Shown: positions 1 through 14,971 of the stretch, piece by piece
Layout of the letters: every line of letters starts with the position of its first letter
How positions within the stretch are numbered: the stretch's first letter is position 1
Assembly: GCA_950022655.1 (NCBI GenBank)
Contig: OX465580.1
Coordinates: 101,822,797-101,886,796, forward strand
DNA length: 64,000 bases
Reading direction: 5' to 3'
From: Alentia gelatinosa
Lineage: Eukaryota; Annelida; Polychaeta; Phyllodocida; Polynoidae
Translations under genes and position numbers: made by a program
The notes under the pieces: model-generated
What the model was told of the DNA's origin: nothing
What the model saw: the letters and a program-made list of their open reading frames with translations, nothing else
The model's database searches: none

Positions 1-2234
1 TTCATAGTCATTCTATTCCAAAATAACGTTATAAATAATAGGTATTTCAAAGTCTTAGTGTCGTATGACTGCATATGATATACACTTATCCAAATCTGGT
101 GTACATTAATGGATTGTTTGAGAGACAGTGGTTGGATCCTGGCGACAAAGAGAGACGTTTTCGAAATCTATGACCCAAATAAAAACCAGGAAACATATCG
201 CCCACAGTAGAATACATATGTATTTTTTTTCACTCAAACGTGGTAGCGTATATGAGAACATTTTGTCGGGAAAAAAACGCAGCCCAGTGTAGGGGGAAGG
301 CGTGCTGGTGTAAATATCTGCATCGGCCTGTTTAACAGGGTGTGGTGCCAGTCTAATGTTCAGCCTGAGCACCGCATCAATATGTCGGCACTCAGAGGAG
401 GCGGGGCTTTGATCCTCTTCTCGACGTGGAGAGTGGAGCGCGGGGAGGGTGGGAGAGAGGGAGGGACTGCCGAGAGACCCGGTGAGGACACGGGTGCTAG
501 AGGCCTCCCTCAGCCAGGGACGTCTAAGCCATGTTTTATCTCTGCTACTACTGTTGCCAGCTCAATCCTCTGAGAGAACCCGCTTGGTCGTAGTAATGCA
601 ATGCACTGAAAGGGCTTAGTGCATGAACCAACGGTTTGAGCTCTACATATTGTACGTGTGTTGTTGGGGTTGGGCATATACATGTTTTTACATGGTTAGC
701 GAGAAGTAGTGCAGCAGAGAGTCCTATTTGGGGTTTATTTAAGGACGTCTCGGCTTTAGGTGATATTCGTTTGTATACCTACATTAAAAGCGACAGATTC
801 GTGTTGCGCATCAGTGTATTTAAAATATAGAGACTACAGCGATTAAGCATATCGCATTTGTGAAAGTTTACGTTCCAGCATGCCTATCTCTACTGAGAGA
901 GCATAGTCCTAGGTGTACGATAATTACATGTAACTGGTATAGTAACGTAATCAGCAGACCCGGAGGACCTGCGTGTAGTATATCTGAAATGTCAAGAGTG
1001 TATGGAACCGGTAATTATTGTGTCAGAAAACCGTTGGCCTATATTCCTCACAAGGACATATTTCCCGAGGATACAGCCCAGCTTACTCGACCGATTAGGT
1101 CGCATGCTAATTAGTAATGGGAATCATATAGGTACAGATTTGTAAGAGGAGCTGCACGCACTGTGTGCAGCGTAATACAAAGGCACCACTCGAACACAGT
1201 AATTTCAAAGTGATATAGAAAAGGCAAGGACAAAAGGTATTACATGTGTACAGATTGCAAACAATGTGCACTGAGATTTTCGCACGCAGTTTAATGGAGC
1301 GTAGTTCATTTGGGTGATTTTGTACACTCATTTGGTAAGCGTGATCTGGATATGCCATAAGCTAATCAGTTCATATATTGTTTACAAACAGAGAAACGCA
1401 GTTTCGTCAAGTCCACTAAATGTTCACGGGAGGGGGTGGGGGTATCTTTTGAAAAGGGGAACATTTACAACGTTCTCTCGTTCTTGTGTAGCTGTCTGTT
1501 ATAACTACATTGTGTGAGGATGCCAACTGAAACAGATGCTCTCTTTTTATGCACACTCGACCATAAAGTACAAGCTGCTTTGTGGGATATGAATAGGTTG
1601 CTCTTTCATGCCAATTTATATTTCATTTACTACCATACATTGCAAAGTGTCTATTAGGGAGGTCTCTTGTTTGCAGCCTATGAAAAAACTGCTATACTGC
1701 AATGCATGGGTGTTTGTCTAGATTGCTGTTTTACTGGATACTGAATCACTGAGTTCACTTCGCGTACCTAGCACCTAGCCTGGCAGCACATTTCGGAATG
1801 TAGTGTTACGGGGTCAGGACGTTCACCTGGCTCAGGACAGGTGGGGGAAGGAGGTGGGCGGGTATCGCGGGAAAACTTAGCGGACCGTAGGGACAGCACT
1901 CAATTCTCAGTAGTTTCCATTTGGCGCTCATGGTGGTTATCGGGTATAAGCTCGGAGCCCACCAGTCCTATTCTGAGAGTGAGAGACCGTAAGTCGAAAT
2001 TGTGATCAGAAAAGACCCACGGTCATACACCGCCTAGCTCCCCACATAAATCAAAATAACAATAACTCGGACTAGATTATATAAATATTTACACTCTCGT
2101 AATAGTTTGTGTTTTGCTATACCAGTACTTCCATGGAGATTACTCTGTACAGAGCTCATACCGTCTTGCGGCTGTAGGTACATGACTACCAAGGGTGCGC
2201 CGGACTTCGTCCCTCCGTATAAATTTACTGTACG

Positions 2235-2292
2235 TGCGGCGTGCGCCAAACAGCGGCCTGGCTTATTTACTATAGGGGTGGCGCACGCCGCA
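2235..2292. repeat. GC-rich perfect hairpin
   Basis: A 14-bp arm at 2235-2248 (TGCGGCGTGCGCCA) is followed after about 30 bases by its exact reverse complement at 2279-2292. I see no coding or tRNA structure around it. It may be a decayed inverted-repeat element or a local structural motif. Confidence 0.6.
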
Positions 2293-5200
2293 TGCCCCGC
2301 GGCGTCTGTGAACTGGGCGTAACGGGAGTGACCTCGTAGTAAACCAAGTGAGGCAGGTACGTGCTGCGTACACACCTGGGTCATGACGTCAGCCGGCAGT
2401 TAGCCGACTCAGCCCTCATTTCAAAGTTACTGCGGAAAGTGACACCTATGACGATAATAATAGCTATACACCTATCCACCCATCCACCTATCATAACCAA
2501 CCCACACTGCTGAATTAGCCATACTTCACAATTGTATATTTTACTAGGATTTTTAATTCACCCTTATTTACCGTCTAACATTCAAATAAAGAAGCACATT
2601 TAATAAGTCGTTGTTGTTTCTGCTGTAAGTGCTTAGGAGGTCTGAGCTGGAGAGGGAACGACCTCCCTCCAATACCCACAGAGAGATTGATGACCTGTTG
2701 AGCTGCTCAGTGTAGGAAGACACGGGCCGCCACGAGCAGATAATAATAATAATAATAGATGTACAGGCACACACCCCTCGGAAGGAGAGAGTGCTTTGTA
2801 TACACGTATACATGTTGCAGGCGAAACCCAGCCACGTTTAGAACAATACATTTTACTGATGACCTCTAGGACGCGCGGACCGTGACCTGTACTGGCCCCT
2901 CAGCGACCTGCCGACCTGTCAGCATGCACCACGTACAGATACACACATGTGACATTCTGCTGCACCGAAGAGGTCATACACAATAACCCTGGTTTGATAA
3001 GGCATGTGCATTGTCCGTAGTTTTTATGTCAGGAGGACCTAATGGCCATGCACTGTGGGACATATAGCCAAGAGGTCGAGCCGAAGTACGAAGCTATATT
3101 TCATTCACCATCTGCTGGCGAAAAAAAGCTCACGCTGCTCTAAATCATACAATAACAACTACTGTCCGCATACTTGATCCAGCACCTGTTGATGGAAACT
3201 AACAAAGTCTATATAGCCTCATGTACATGTAGGCCTTACAAGACTGCTGTTGTTTAGTCGTTTAACCGAGATATTACACTACTCACCTGGATGATCTCCT
3301 AATAGGTCGTTCTGTACCTTTAGTAAACTAGAGGCAAAACCTACTCATAATCCTTCATTTGATGCGGTAGTCCTTTGACAAGATTATAGAATGAGAAGCC
3401 TTGAGCTAATGGTGTCTCATGAATATGATCGCTGTATTCACGCTTACTTATTCATTATATGATATTATCCCTGCTAATTATTTTACATAACCTGTACTAT
3501 TGTATGCCTATGACCGAACACTGATAAGGGTGTAGTAACACGATGTATCGCATCGAGTGTCCTTGTTTCATTATCGAGGGTGCGTGTTTCGTTATCGAAA
3601 GTATCACCTGATGAAATGTAAACCAATGAGATTGTTACTAAGATCAAAGTTGTAGAAAAGATGCAAGTTGGAGTTACTCTATATGGGTATGGACATGACT
3701 TCCCCTGTCGATCGCGTGGCAAGAAATTGCCAATTCAACAGTATTTTACGGTATATGATGATAGAAAATCAAGTTCCTGGCAAAGAAAAATCCAAATTTT
3801 CGTGGTCAGGATGCTTTTAGTTTAACACCTTGGTTAAAACCTCGTTAACTTAAAGCATCTTCACCAGAAAGTCTTGGAATGAGTATAACGGGTAGAATCC
3901 CTGGAGGTGGTTCTAGACTGGAATGGTTGCTGTTTTACACGGCCCAGGACCCTGGATACATACGGCTATTTGCAGGGATCGTGCACGACTTAATTAGACG
4001 TGCAAGGCGCCCATGCGTGTGAATATGCATGGGTCGGGGCGTGTTTATTAAGCCTTATGCAACTCCTTAACCAGTCAAGGTATGGAGGTACACTTTACGT
4101 AACTGAGACCATTACCCAGTGGAGTCATGAAGAGCACCATGAAAACAGCGAGATTTCCAAATAAAAATATATTCATTTAAGATACCCTACCCACCCAATG
4201 GCCCGTCGTAGTTCTGGCAATCAGCCTCGGGACAACCACATCTTTATGGTAATGAAACTTGTCCAACCACCACAAAAATCTTTTTTGGCCCAGGCCCACT
4301 CGTTACGTGTATATTATTCCGCCTTGGTCAATTTACCTAATGTATAATCTGCGCGCCTTATGGGGACAAACAACAAGCTACTACTAAACCCAACTAGATG
4401 ACCTCCAGACTTCTAGGAAGGTCGGTGATTTTACCGTGTAACGCGTGTGTGCGGGCCAGTTCATTGAATTCTAAGAAAGTGTTAACTGGACCTGAGGCTG
4501 TCGGCCAGGTGCAGTGGTTATATTAGTCAAGGGACGAGAAATTCCTGCGGACTATAAAAGGCAGTAATGGCCGTGTGATAAAGTATCCAGATAAGTATGA
4601 TCCGGGGACAAATCTCAGCGCCGTCAGATAGCTGGCATCTTCAACAAATTACCTTGACTCAGGATAAGGCAAAAGCGCCCCATTCTGCGTGGCAGAAATA
4701 AGTCTCATTGAATATGGGTATGTTTCGGCTGGGAAGCACATGTAGATGTATTATTTCCACCCACCCAACCCTACCTTTTTAATGCCTTTGTGTCCTCTCT
4801 AATTACGCGACACGTCTGCCCTTTCCGTCTGCCTTTTCATAAGCCTCTGCATCCTATATGTAATACTTACTAAACTGGTCATCTTAATACGTGTTACCCT
4901 TGAGCATGATGCTGTAGAACTGTATTTCAATCCGATATTTACATGAGTAATCCCTCTCTAGGTTAGGAGTAGAAATGGATACATTTACATTGTCCGCACA
5001 GGGGATACAGATCACGGGGTAGTTATGGTATTATGGCCCTTGGCTCTGTGTGGTGACATTTTGGAGTAATGCCATGGACCATACCCACAGAGCCTGATAA
5101 GAGCGTGCGCACCCCATCACCTTGCATCCGAGACACCGGCGCCTCGCAGGTTTGTCATGGCAATCACCAGGACGAGGCTGGCCAGATAATGTCAACAACA

Positions 5201-7165
5201 GCCGCAGCCTGTCGCTCCACGGTAACACCCCTCCTGGTGGCAGACACCCGCACGTTTCACGCCTGATCGATTTCTGACATTTCGTATCGTTATTTGACAG
5301 ACGAATGAAGGCAGGTCAGTGTCGTGCCGATGGTAAGAAGGGGTGAGGGGAGATCTGATGGACACTGCTGAGAGGTAAACAGGTCCGCCATGCACCCTCT
5401 CACACACCCATTTCCTCAATATCGACCAACGGGCAGGATGTTTAACCCGATAACAGCAGCCGGTCTATATACATATGGACAACTTCAGTAGCAGGGTATA
5501 TTTCGGCCAGATTCAAAATAGTACTTTACAAAGAATAATCAGAAATGGATAAATATGGCCTGTTAAAGAGAATTGTCAAAAAAGATATTGCGTAGAAATT
5601 CTGCGTATATTGTATACATACGATGCAGCTTAGTTCAGCCGAAAATTATACGCATAAACTCACTGTTGTATACAGGATAAAAGCTGGATGACAGTAGATT
5701 CATATTCTTGAATTGGATGTTTTCTTTGTGGTATATTGATATTCAACTTTGAGTCCTTCACATGCACTGGATTGACAGGTCTAGGTGTTTTGGAACTGTG
5801 ACTTTAGCAAAGTATGCTAGTATGAAAATAGTGGTGATATTGTTAACTGTTCTCTGATCGGATTTCGATCACAGCACTTTGATTAGACCATTACCTCTTT
5901 GATGTGTGCAACAGAAATCTATGATAGCATTTTCCACATTCAATGACAGTTACCCTTACGGAAGATAAAATGCTGTATTCAAACATCATTCTATCTTAAA
6001 GCATACAACTGTCGACCTGTTGGTGTGTGACTCCAATTGCTATTCATAAATGAGTTTTGTAAGCGGTGAAGTAGTGAAGATTACAAACTAGGGAAATTCA
6101 CAATACTGTTACAATTTGGTTTTTTTTCGAATACCTTGCGAATAGTGTCCCGTCTTTTGACCTAACAGTCTTACCTGCTTCAATCGGTTTAGCAATGAAT
6201 GGCACTACAAAAAGAAGATTGTGTTTTCTGGGCGTGTATGTGTGTTTATTTGTGTGTAAATGCTTGACCAGGCACGCCACTATCACATCGGCTTAGATTC
6301 CAGGTTAGATCCCTCACAATAGACCATCAATCACTCGTCGGCCAGTCTTTTATGTTGGGGTCGCCCGAGGTCATTGACATGACCTGCGCAGGTCTGCCTA
6401 GCACCCGCCCTCTCCCTCACCCCACACGCCCATGCTCGTGTACCAGGGCATGCGGGCAGGTTGACCTTTGAACATCTGCAGGTATTTTATCTCTGTACAT
6501 TGACATATCTTCCGGGACAACAGTTATCAAGGTGTCAAAATCCTCTGCACAGCTTACTCTATAAGATAAAGCATATGTCGACATAGAAGGTTGGTAGTGG
6601 TGGGAGAGAGTGCAAACTTGGACCAGACCAACCGAATCCATTGCCGCAATTTCATAAGTTAAGGCAACATGCCTTTGCTACGAATTCTGTTGGGACAGTT
6701 CTGAAAATACGACGTTCATTCCCACTTCACCCCAGATCATGATAAATCAAGTGGGTCATAGCACATATATTTTCCAAAACACCGGGGATATACTAAATAA
6801 GCTATTGCATTTAGTCTAGTCTTTTTACCGGTGTTATCCCGTCGGTCGTGGTTATGTGTCTTTGGTATATCGCATTGTATCCACGTCCATGTATGACTCT
6901 GACACCTGCCAATTCATCAGAATGTTGTCTTAGCACCACCATAATGCGTCACATAGTACACATGCACACCCTCTGTCACCAACACTAAACAAAGTTGGTT
7001 AACACTAAAGGCATTGTTTATTATGCTTCTTACCATGCGAGGAAAGGACAAGAAGCGCCGGCTCTAGTGTTTCGTTGTTTTCTGTTTTTACCACAAGTCG
7101 ACGAGCAGCGCGGGATCAGGGATTAAAAATTCCGTGTTAATGTCGCCGGCAGCGCATCTCTCGCC

Positions 7166-7349
7166 ATGGTAACGGCCAATATAGAAGGCGTCTCGTCGTA
7201 CCCTCAGGTCGCCCTCCTCAGGCCGCCATTGGTGACCTCAAAATCAGTTTATTGGGAGGGGAGAGCCTCAAATGTAACCCAGATGAATAGCCACTCACCT
7301 GTTGACCTGGCGGCTGGAGGTGAAGGTGCGAATATAATTAGATCTACAG
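7166..7349 (+). CDS. Weak candidate first coding exon, unrecognised
   Basis: An ATG in good context (GCCATGG) opens a frame of 61 codons that runs into a consensus donor (ACAG|GTATGT at 7349/7350), leaving phase 1. The predicted peptide starts MVTANIEGV and contains the stretch SPVDLAAGGEG. I do not recognise it. The phase does not join directly to the exon at 18977, which starts in phase 0, so at least one further exon would be needed to link them. It may be a chance frame. Confidence 0.2.
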
Positions 7350-10300
7350 GTATGTGTCGTGTGAGGAGAGCGGACGAATGTCTCCTGTGGTCAATTTATA
7401 TACCTCATTTTGGACAGTTGAAATGAATTCGTTGATCGAACGGTAATTAACCAATGCTTGATGCTTTGTCAGCTAGGCAACTGAATCCGTCCAGACTTGT
7501 GTAATCTCTCCGAAAGGGAGGTCAGATAAGGATACGAGATGGTCTTTTAACGAGTCTCCAGACGAGGCTGGTGGATGTGTTGGAGGAGTGTCACGCTAAT
7601 TTTATACATAATTAATGAATCTATGACAATGGTGCCATATTAGTTCACTCACCTCATGAAAGGTCGGCCATGTCGACCAGGTTTTAATAGACTGCTATAT
7701 AATCTCGCTACTTATATAAAGGTTCACAGTGGATGACCCCTTGACGAACCCTTCAATGTGAGTGAGCCTTATGTAGGACGATGTGTCTTAGTTCTGAATA
7801 CATGTAGAGTGCTCTAGTCTGAGCGAAATATTTAAGGAGATGTACATGTAAATTGGATTTAAAGATAATAAAATCAAAGTATTTTATAATCCCTACCCGT
7901 CACAGAATAAAGCTGGTCTTGAATGACGTAAATGTGTGCACTCTCTTTTGTTTGACCCCTGAGAGGCGATTTATATAAGCTCAGTAATAAGTGATCCGTT
8001 CGTGGTATAGCTGTTAAGAGTAAGGTATAGTAAACATGTTCTCACCATCCTGAGATGATGTCAATAAACGCTATCGCTCACTAGGAAAGTTTACCTTCAG
8101 AAAGCCACAACAATGATAGCATTTTACTAAGAAGTTGGTCAAGTGTTTTAAATGAGGACGTTCTGGTTGTTGTTGTTCCGTGTCTTCACGGGGTTAACAA
8201 GCTTGCCAGGTAACGGGAGGGGAAGGGCAGGCTTCACCTGTTTTCGCTTAAACCACCCCCGGCCCCCTTTACGGCCCTCGACCAAACATACCTGGTGAGC
8301 GGCGGCCTGGCATGCCCTGAGCTTGCTGGTCAGAACTGACCGCTTTGTCTAATTGATCAAAGAAAGACGGTTGAATATCCCTGATATGACCTTAACTAGC
8401 AATGCGTGTATGGGGTAGATAGGCCGAAATCTGGGTCGGGGATGGAGGCGGCTTTCCCCAATACGAGTATACTTCCTTATCATTGGCGTGACGTCAAAAC
8501 ATGGTCACAGAGGGACACCAAGGTAAACTGCGCAGTATGTCTGTAATAACACCTCCCCGATTCCGAGAAACCCATCTCTGGAGCTGTCGCTGCAAGATCC
8601 ACCGGCGGTGTGTCTTGATGAGAAGGGGGAAAAAATAGACCATGAAAGAGCCAGGACGTGAATTAAGGCCAGGCCGTGTGTGCTGCTCTTCATATGCGCA
8701 CTTGACCAGAAAGGGATGGCTCCCTTCTGTGAATCCTGCTGGTGCAAATCAATTAATGGCCGAAGCAACATGAACGTAAACAGGAGAGAAACTGCCTCTC
8801 ACGTGGACGATACATTCAAGTTTCCGCCACTATGTATCGTGGTAAGCGGAAGAGAGCTGTAAATCACTGCCGAACGGGATTCCAGGTTACCACAACATTG
8901 CTCACTCGTGAAGAGAATGACCTCGGTATAATAGGCCATAATTTCATGATAAAATTGGGAATGTGATAGTTCTGAGACTACAAAGCAATATCGTGAGGGG
9001 TTTGAGTACAGAGCAATTTGCGTTAATTACTTCTTGTTATGTCGTCCTAACGTCCGCGCTAACAGTAGATAGTGTATAATGATTTGTGTTATAGGATAAT
9101 TAATTTCTTCTGGATTATGGTGCGGGATCCGTGAAATCCTCCTTGAAGGCAACCAACATAACAATGGAGAGATATTTTGAAAATCAATGTGCCTAGTACC
9201 ATAAATTTTACATACAGTATCATGATATCTGCAATATAGTATAAATATAGTAAGACGGATATACGAAACAATTCGTGATATTCTGCAAGCTCACGATGTG
9301 AAAACAATTAATTAACGGGCTGACATCAGATAGCACTTTCTGCAGGGATATCGGTAGCAGAATGAAGAGAATATCAGAGGTCTCTTGTTATCAGTAATGC
9401 CTTTTTTTCGTGTGAAAAGGTTATCTGTGGTGGGTTATCTACTCAACTCCCTGTTATAAAACTGATATATCACACGTCAATTGAAGACGTCTTGTTATCT
9501 GTCCATACTTCATCGAGCACAGTGACTCTATTTGAACCCCTTTCCAGTTGCCTGCTGTCTATCACTCTACACATGTGTCAGCCTGTGTACCTTACTCTAC
9601 ACATACATGTGTATATTAATGCGCAGTTATAAATCGGTTCATATCTATTCGCGCAACATTCTATTCGTGTACCACTCGTCACCTAGTCTCTAGCAGCATG
9701 GTGAATCAGAGGTCAGTGTTGGGGTTAAACGCGTCACGTATGTACAGTTAACAAGAGGCGGAGGAGGAAGTGTGGTGAATCATGTCAGAAGTTGTTGGCC
9801 ATGCGAACGGGACGCGGACCTTACTACCTGAGATCAGACTGAGTCATCTGATCAAGTCGGTACCGAGCGGCACCAGTCAGCTACGCACATCGAGTGGGCG
9901 AGGGGCGCTGGAACATAGGCAGGAACGCTAGTCTACGTGCCTCTGTGGCCTTTGTCTTTCCTGTTATCTTAATTTTATCTATTTTACTTGGATGTATTTG
10001 CTATGTCTGCCATGTAACCTTGATTGCAACGGCGCAAAATCCTGAAAGTCAATTTAGGGTTGGGGTCAATCCAGAACCACTGCCAGTACCACGCGTGTGA
10101 GGAAGCACTGGCACCTGAATACACTCCCTACCTTGGCGAGTAAGCACAGACTCGCGAGGTTCTGTGTATATAAATATATCACACACGGCTAGTCGCACAC
10201 GGCTGGCTGCACGGCAGACAAGGCGGTGGTTCTTAGTTGTGGTTTTACAAGTTAAGCAAGGTCCCTGCCACCATTTGTTTGCGTCCTCTGGAGGCCTGCG

Positions 10301-13300
10301 CGGCTAAGGCGGGGGTGACAGAGGTGTGGGCGTGTGTCAGGAATTGTGGTTGCCCCGCGTAATTTGATTTCCGGAAGCTAAGTGACCCGAAGAAGTCTCT
10401 TCATTCAAGCAGACTGGCTCAGTGCAGTGATTAAGGTAGACCCGGTGGCCTGTTCCGAAAACCAGTTTGGGAGAGATGAGTGAGGAAAATAATGACCATA
10501 GCTATTCTGAAGGTTGTCCTGTTATCTACGACAACAGAGATGAATGTTATCTAGCTATACGGTTATGCGCCGCAATTCAATGATCTGACCCACATCTCAG
10601 TGTTATGGGCAGCGTCTAGTATGAGAATGAGAGGGATCGATAGTGAAGACACTCACGGAAGTGACTCCTGACTGGGTTCGTATATCTCGTTAATGGGAGA
10701 GACGAAAGGGTTTCTCTGTGAACCTTCCAGGGCTTCTTCCACAAATCAGCCATGTCACCAGTGACATAAGCCACTCGTTCACTTGTCATTCATTCCCCGT
10801 GCCCGCACTGCGTTCACTGTATCGGTTAATGGATTGAATAGTATTCTCCAGTCCAGCCCGGAAGATGGTAGCGCTATTTCCATTATCCGAGGCATGGGGG
10901 GCCACCATTTTGTTGAAGCACTTATGTAATGCAAAGCCTATGGGTTGATTCATACGTTGATTTCTGGTGTTGTTCAATTTGGGTGGATGGATTGAGTGAT
11001 ACTCACTCAAGCCTCTCCCTTGAGAAAATCAGACTTCTCTAGAAATGTCAGATCAAATGATTATGTGAGGCCTCAGTTTAGACCATCTTGCTTTGTTGTG
11101 ACCAGCAAGATGGCGGACTGATCCGTTGTCAAGGGAATTTGCATGATTTGGAGGGTATTTTGAATTGGAAGTCTCCAGCCAGATTGTAGAATCCCGATGG
11201 TGTTGAGATAACGGCATTCTAACCCCGTTTGCCTAAAGTTTTTAAGACTTCTGTTGTTATCCAAAGGACAGGGCTAATAAACCCGAAAAGATACGAGAAT
11301 ATACCGCTTCAGTGATATGTAAAATATCAGGTCGCTGTATGGCACACAGACACATTGCTAGAATCAAAAATCAGTTTCGAACTCCCCCTTTTTTCGTCCA
11401 GTCAAAGCATTATGTTCCCGAACATGCTGAAATGATTTTAAACTTTAAAAAATATAGACTGTCTTGGGTCTAGCCTAGCGTCTCTCCAGATGTTATGACT
11501 AGCCTGACGTAATACGGGGGCGGTGAGAAGGACCAACGCGACCCTTTTTTCCCAGGTGACCCAAGGGAAAATGGGAGAGACTTCTGTGGTGGCAAAGAGT
11601 CGGCGGATCATAAACCAGTGGGTCAGGTCGCTTTTCTTGTTTGTGACTGATCTAAGGGACATGTTTGCTTCGTGCATCATTCAGCGTGGGACGCTGCAGA
11701 ATAGGATGTATGTTATGGTGTTTTAAGTGCAGTGGTGTGCACATAAAGGGATGCGGATGGGAAACATTAAAAACATCAATACATGTACATAGATAAACCT
11801 CTGAGTCATAGATACAAGAAGGTCATTTTTATTGTGGCTCATTTCCGGAATTAACCTTCATATATAAGGTATTTTGAATAATTTTGAGAAATCTGATCCC
11901 TAATGAAGGTATAATTAAATACCGAAACATGTCGGAAATACACCAAATTACAATCGCCTCCTTATCATTTTCTAAAGAAGAATAGTCAAGATCGGTTTTG
12001 AGGGAATATCTTGTCAAGTTAACTATTTTGAATAATATAGAAATTGCCAGCATTGGCGACACGGTATTGTACATGGAGCCTGACCTAAGTAAGATTCACA
12101 GTTAAAGATTTGCCGTATTATCGAGGCTAATTTGCTGGTGTTCCTCAGAGTGTTGTTCGTCAGCCGTTTGTGTTTAAAAAAAACTAATCCCCGCTATTTG
12201 AAGTTATTGGAGTCGTGGGAATTTTTGCAACGAGGTGCGATTACACACACTCAATACCCTTCGTTTATATCAGATATGCCAGTTTTCCACTTTCCATGGA
12301 AATCGATGTGCACATGTATAGGAAATCATTTTTCCTCGTGTGAAAACAAGATGATATCAGTTAAGCCACATTTACACAAAAAGAATAGCGGCTGTTACCA
12401 TCCATTCATACTCTCAGCCTCATGTTATGACCCACATTGTCATGTTTTCCACAGTAAATCCCACGCGAAAAATATTTCTACTTTTCTTTTTCCCAACTAT
12501 AACTGACATCCCTGCTGTATAGTGATTGTTGTATGCGACTACATGCCGGATCAACCACAGCTATGTCGTGTCTGTGCTATAAATGACATGGAAGCTGTGT
12601 TATAGTCAATGGAACACTGGTGCTTCATTGTCTCATTACTAACCTACATCTTTTCTATTTTGCAGAAAGACTAATCTTGTTGAGAAAATAGACCATGGTT
12701 CTTGGGCGGGTGGGAGTTAGAGGGGAGGGGTCACATACCTTCTGCTAAAACTAACAAAGTTTCCCTTGAAGTGCCCAGCTGACGAAATCCAGGGGGAAGT
12801 GGACTCGTGATTTCATATAAGAAATACTTCATGTGCGAAGAATCAGACGTTTCACGGCTCAGTGAACACTTTGAAGTAGTGCCCCGCGAAATTCCTGTGA
12901 AAAGGGGGCGAGATGCAGAAACGTGCAACAAACTTAAAAGTGAATAGTCGAGGTGGTAAAAAGATGTCTACTGGTGGTGTAGGCCTCGTCTGGGGCGCCG
13001 AGTGCGTGACTACATGCCAGCTCACCCCCGCCCCTCGCCACTCCCGGGACGGTAGCTAACACCACGCCCAACTCCTTCAGCCTACGAGCAAAGTTTTCAC
13101 AGTGTATTTGATAGGTACATTTTGTTCTGATGCCTCCTTGCATTGCATTGCGATTCAATCCAGGACTCGAAGGAAGTACAAACTGTTATATGCATGAATA
13201 TATATATATATAAGCAACTAGGGAAGTATGAGAAAGCATAATATTTTAAAAAGTTTTATATCGCTTCTCTCGCATAGCGAGTTTTCTTTGTATTTATACA

Positions 13301-14959
13301 GTCAAATCAAATGTTTTTGTTTGTTTGTAATCATATCTGTTATTTATTGCCTGGAAGAACGATATGTATGGAATACGATAAAAATCTATATACAAAAAAA
13401 GGAATAACATAATGCTTGGGAAGTAAGGCACAATGAATATTTTAAAAAAAGACTCGAGAAAGAAAGTGTATGCACGAAGTAATGCACCGTAACAGACGGT
13501 CTTATCCTGCTTTGATTTGCCGTTGCCGTGTTACGCGGGTATTAATTGTAGAAGCCGGTACTGGTGGCACCGAGAAGGCATGCGTTATTAGAAATATGTG
13601 TGTATGGGGGAGGCTGGGGTGCACCTATCAACCCGTGATCCGTTAATAATTAACACAACCCTAGGGGGTAACGTCTATTCATCGGATACCAGCACACACG
13701 GAAACCATCCGTGCCGAATCTCAAACCCAATTAAACCCAAACCACAAAGCCTTATTGACTGTAAAAAGAAGTTAAGAATTTAAAAAAAAATCTTACAAGA
13801 AAAGTTCACTTAACTCACCTTGGGTTCAACGGACCGTGGCCGCCGGTCGACAGTTACGTGGGTGAATGTGCGCCGATCACGCTTCATTGATCTGCCACAG
13901 ATTTCACCCATGACCCATTTCCCCGGACGAGACTCGTGGCTATATTTGTAGTTTTTATAATGCATGTCCATACTGGCACCGTTATCGGCCACTGCTGACG
14001 ACCGTGCCCATTTGTAGCAGGTTCAGCCGTCAGCCACGTCGATTGTCTCCACGTGCCAGTGGTTTAGGGGGTCACATCGTATTTACCACCTGTATGTGAA
14101 CGTCCATGCCCTGAGAGGTGTGCTATATGACTGAGTGATTCAAGCAATGCAGTGTACATCCCTCGGGAAGTGCTGCATTTATGTTGTTACAAGTCTTTCA
14201 GACATCCAGGATGAGATCGAATCTATTGAAAAAAAGAGTAATTTCAAAAGACATCTTGACTCAGTATAAGAAGGCACAACTTAATATGGCTGCGCTGCTA
14301 AAAATTCCACTCTCTCTCCACTTTAGACCGCAATTACCATTTTATTAAAGTACATGCATTTCATTTCCCCTATTGAGAGGAATTCATGCAATTTAACCTT
14401 CATCAAATATACACAAATGACCACCAAGCCATCACGTACAGCCATATAACCTACATGCTGGGTAGTTGTTATATTTAACTGTAACACTAAGAGCCCGTTC
14501 CTATGTAGGTCTTGCTGTCGACGCCCGAACCCCAGCCATTCCTTTGATCCATCACACCCAGGGCACTGAAAGATATTTTTTCTTGCTCACCCCTATTTTG
14601 TTATGTCTTGATGAGAACTGGAGTGGACTTTCTCATTAGTTCACCAGGTCCAAAGGGGGTTTAAGGTGCTGTTTGCTGCATGTCATGGAGAGGGAGTGAC
14701 CTAATCACGAGATGCAGCATGCAAAGGTCAGACCAGCTTTTAATAGCTCCTGGCTCGTGGAGATGGACTGAGGGGCGGCTGGGTACACAGCACACAGTCT
14801 ACATGTGGTCGACGTGCCTGTGTTATAATCTATTATGACACAGTGGGCCTGAGAGAAGGGGTAAACTATATTGGTCGATATAGGATTCAGAGGCATTTGT
14901 TGAGGTATTTGAGCAATGTGGGGTGTGGGTTTTTTAGTCTGTTTTATTTTTGTTTGGAA

Positions 14960-14971
14960 GGGGGGGGGGGG
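14960..14971. repeat. G homopolymer
   Basis: Twelve consecutive G on the + strand. Confidence 0.9.

Noticed and set aside
9852..10100. Open frame with a strong predicted membrane segment (VAFVFPVILILSILLGCICY)
   Set aside because: No ATG in the frame after the preceding stop, and the hydrophobic run comes from a T-rich tract that would give such residues in any frame. Splice sites on both sides are weak.
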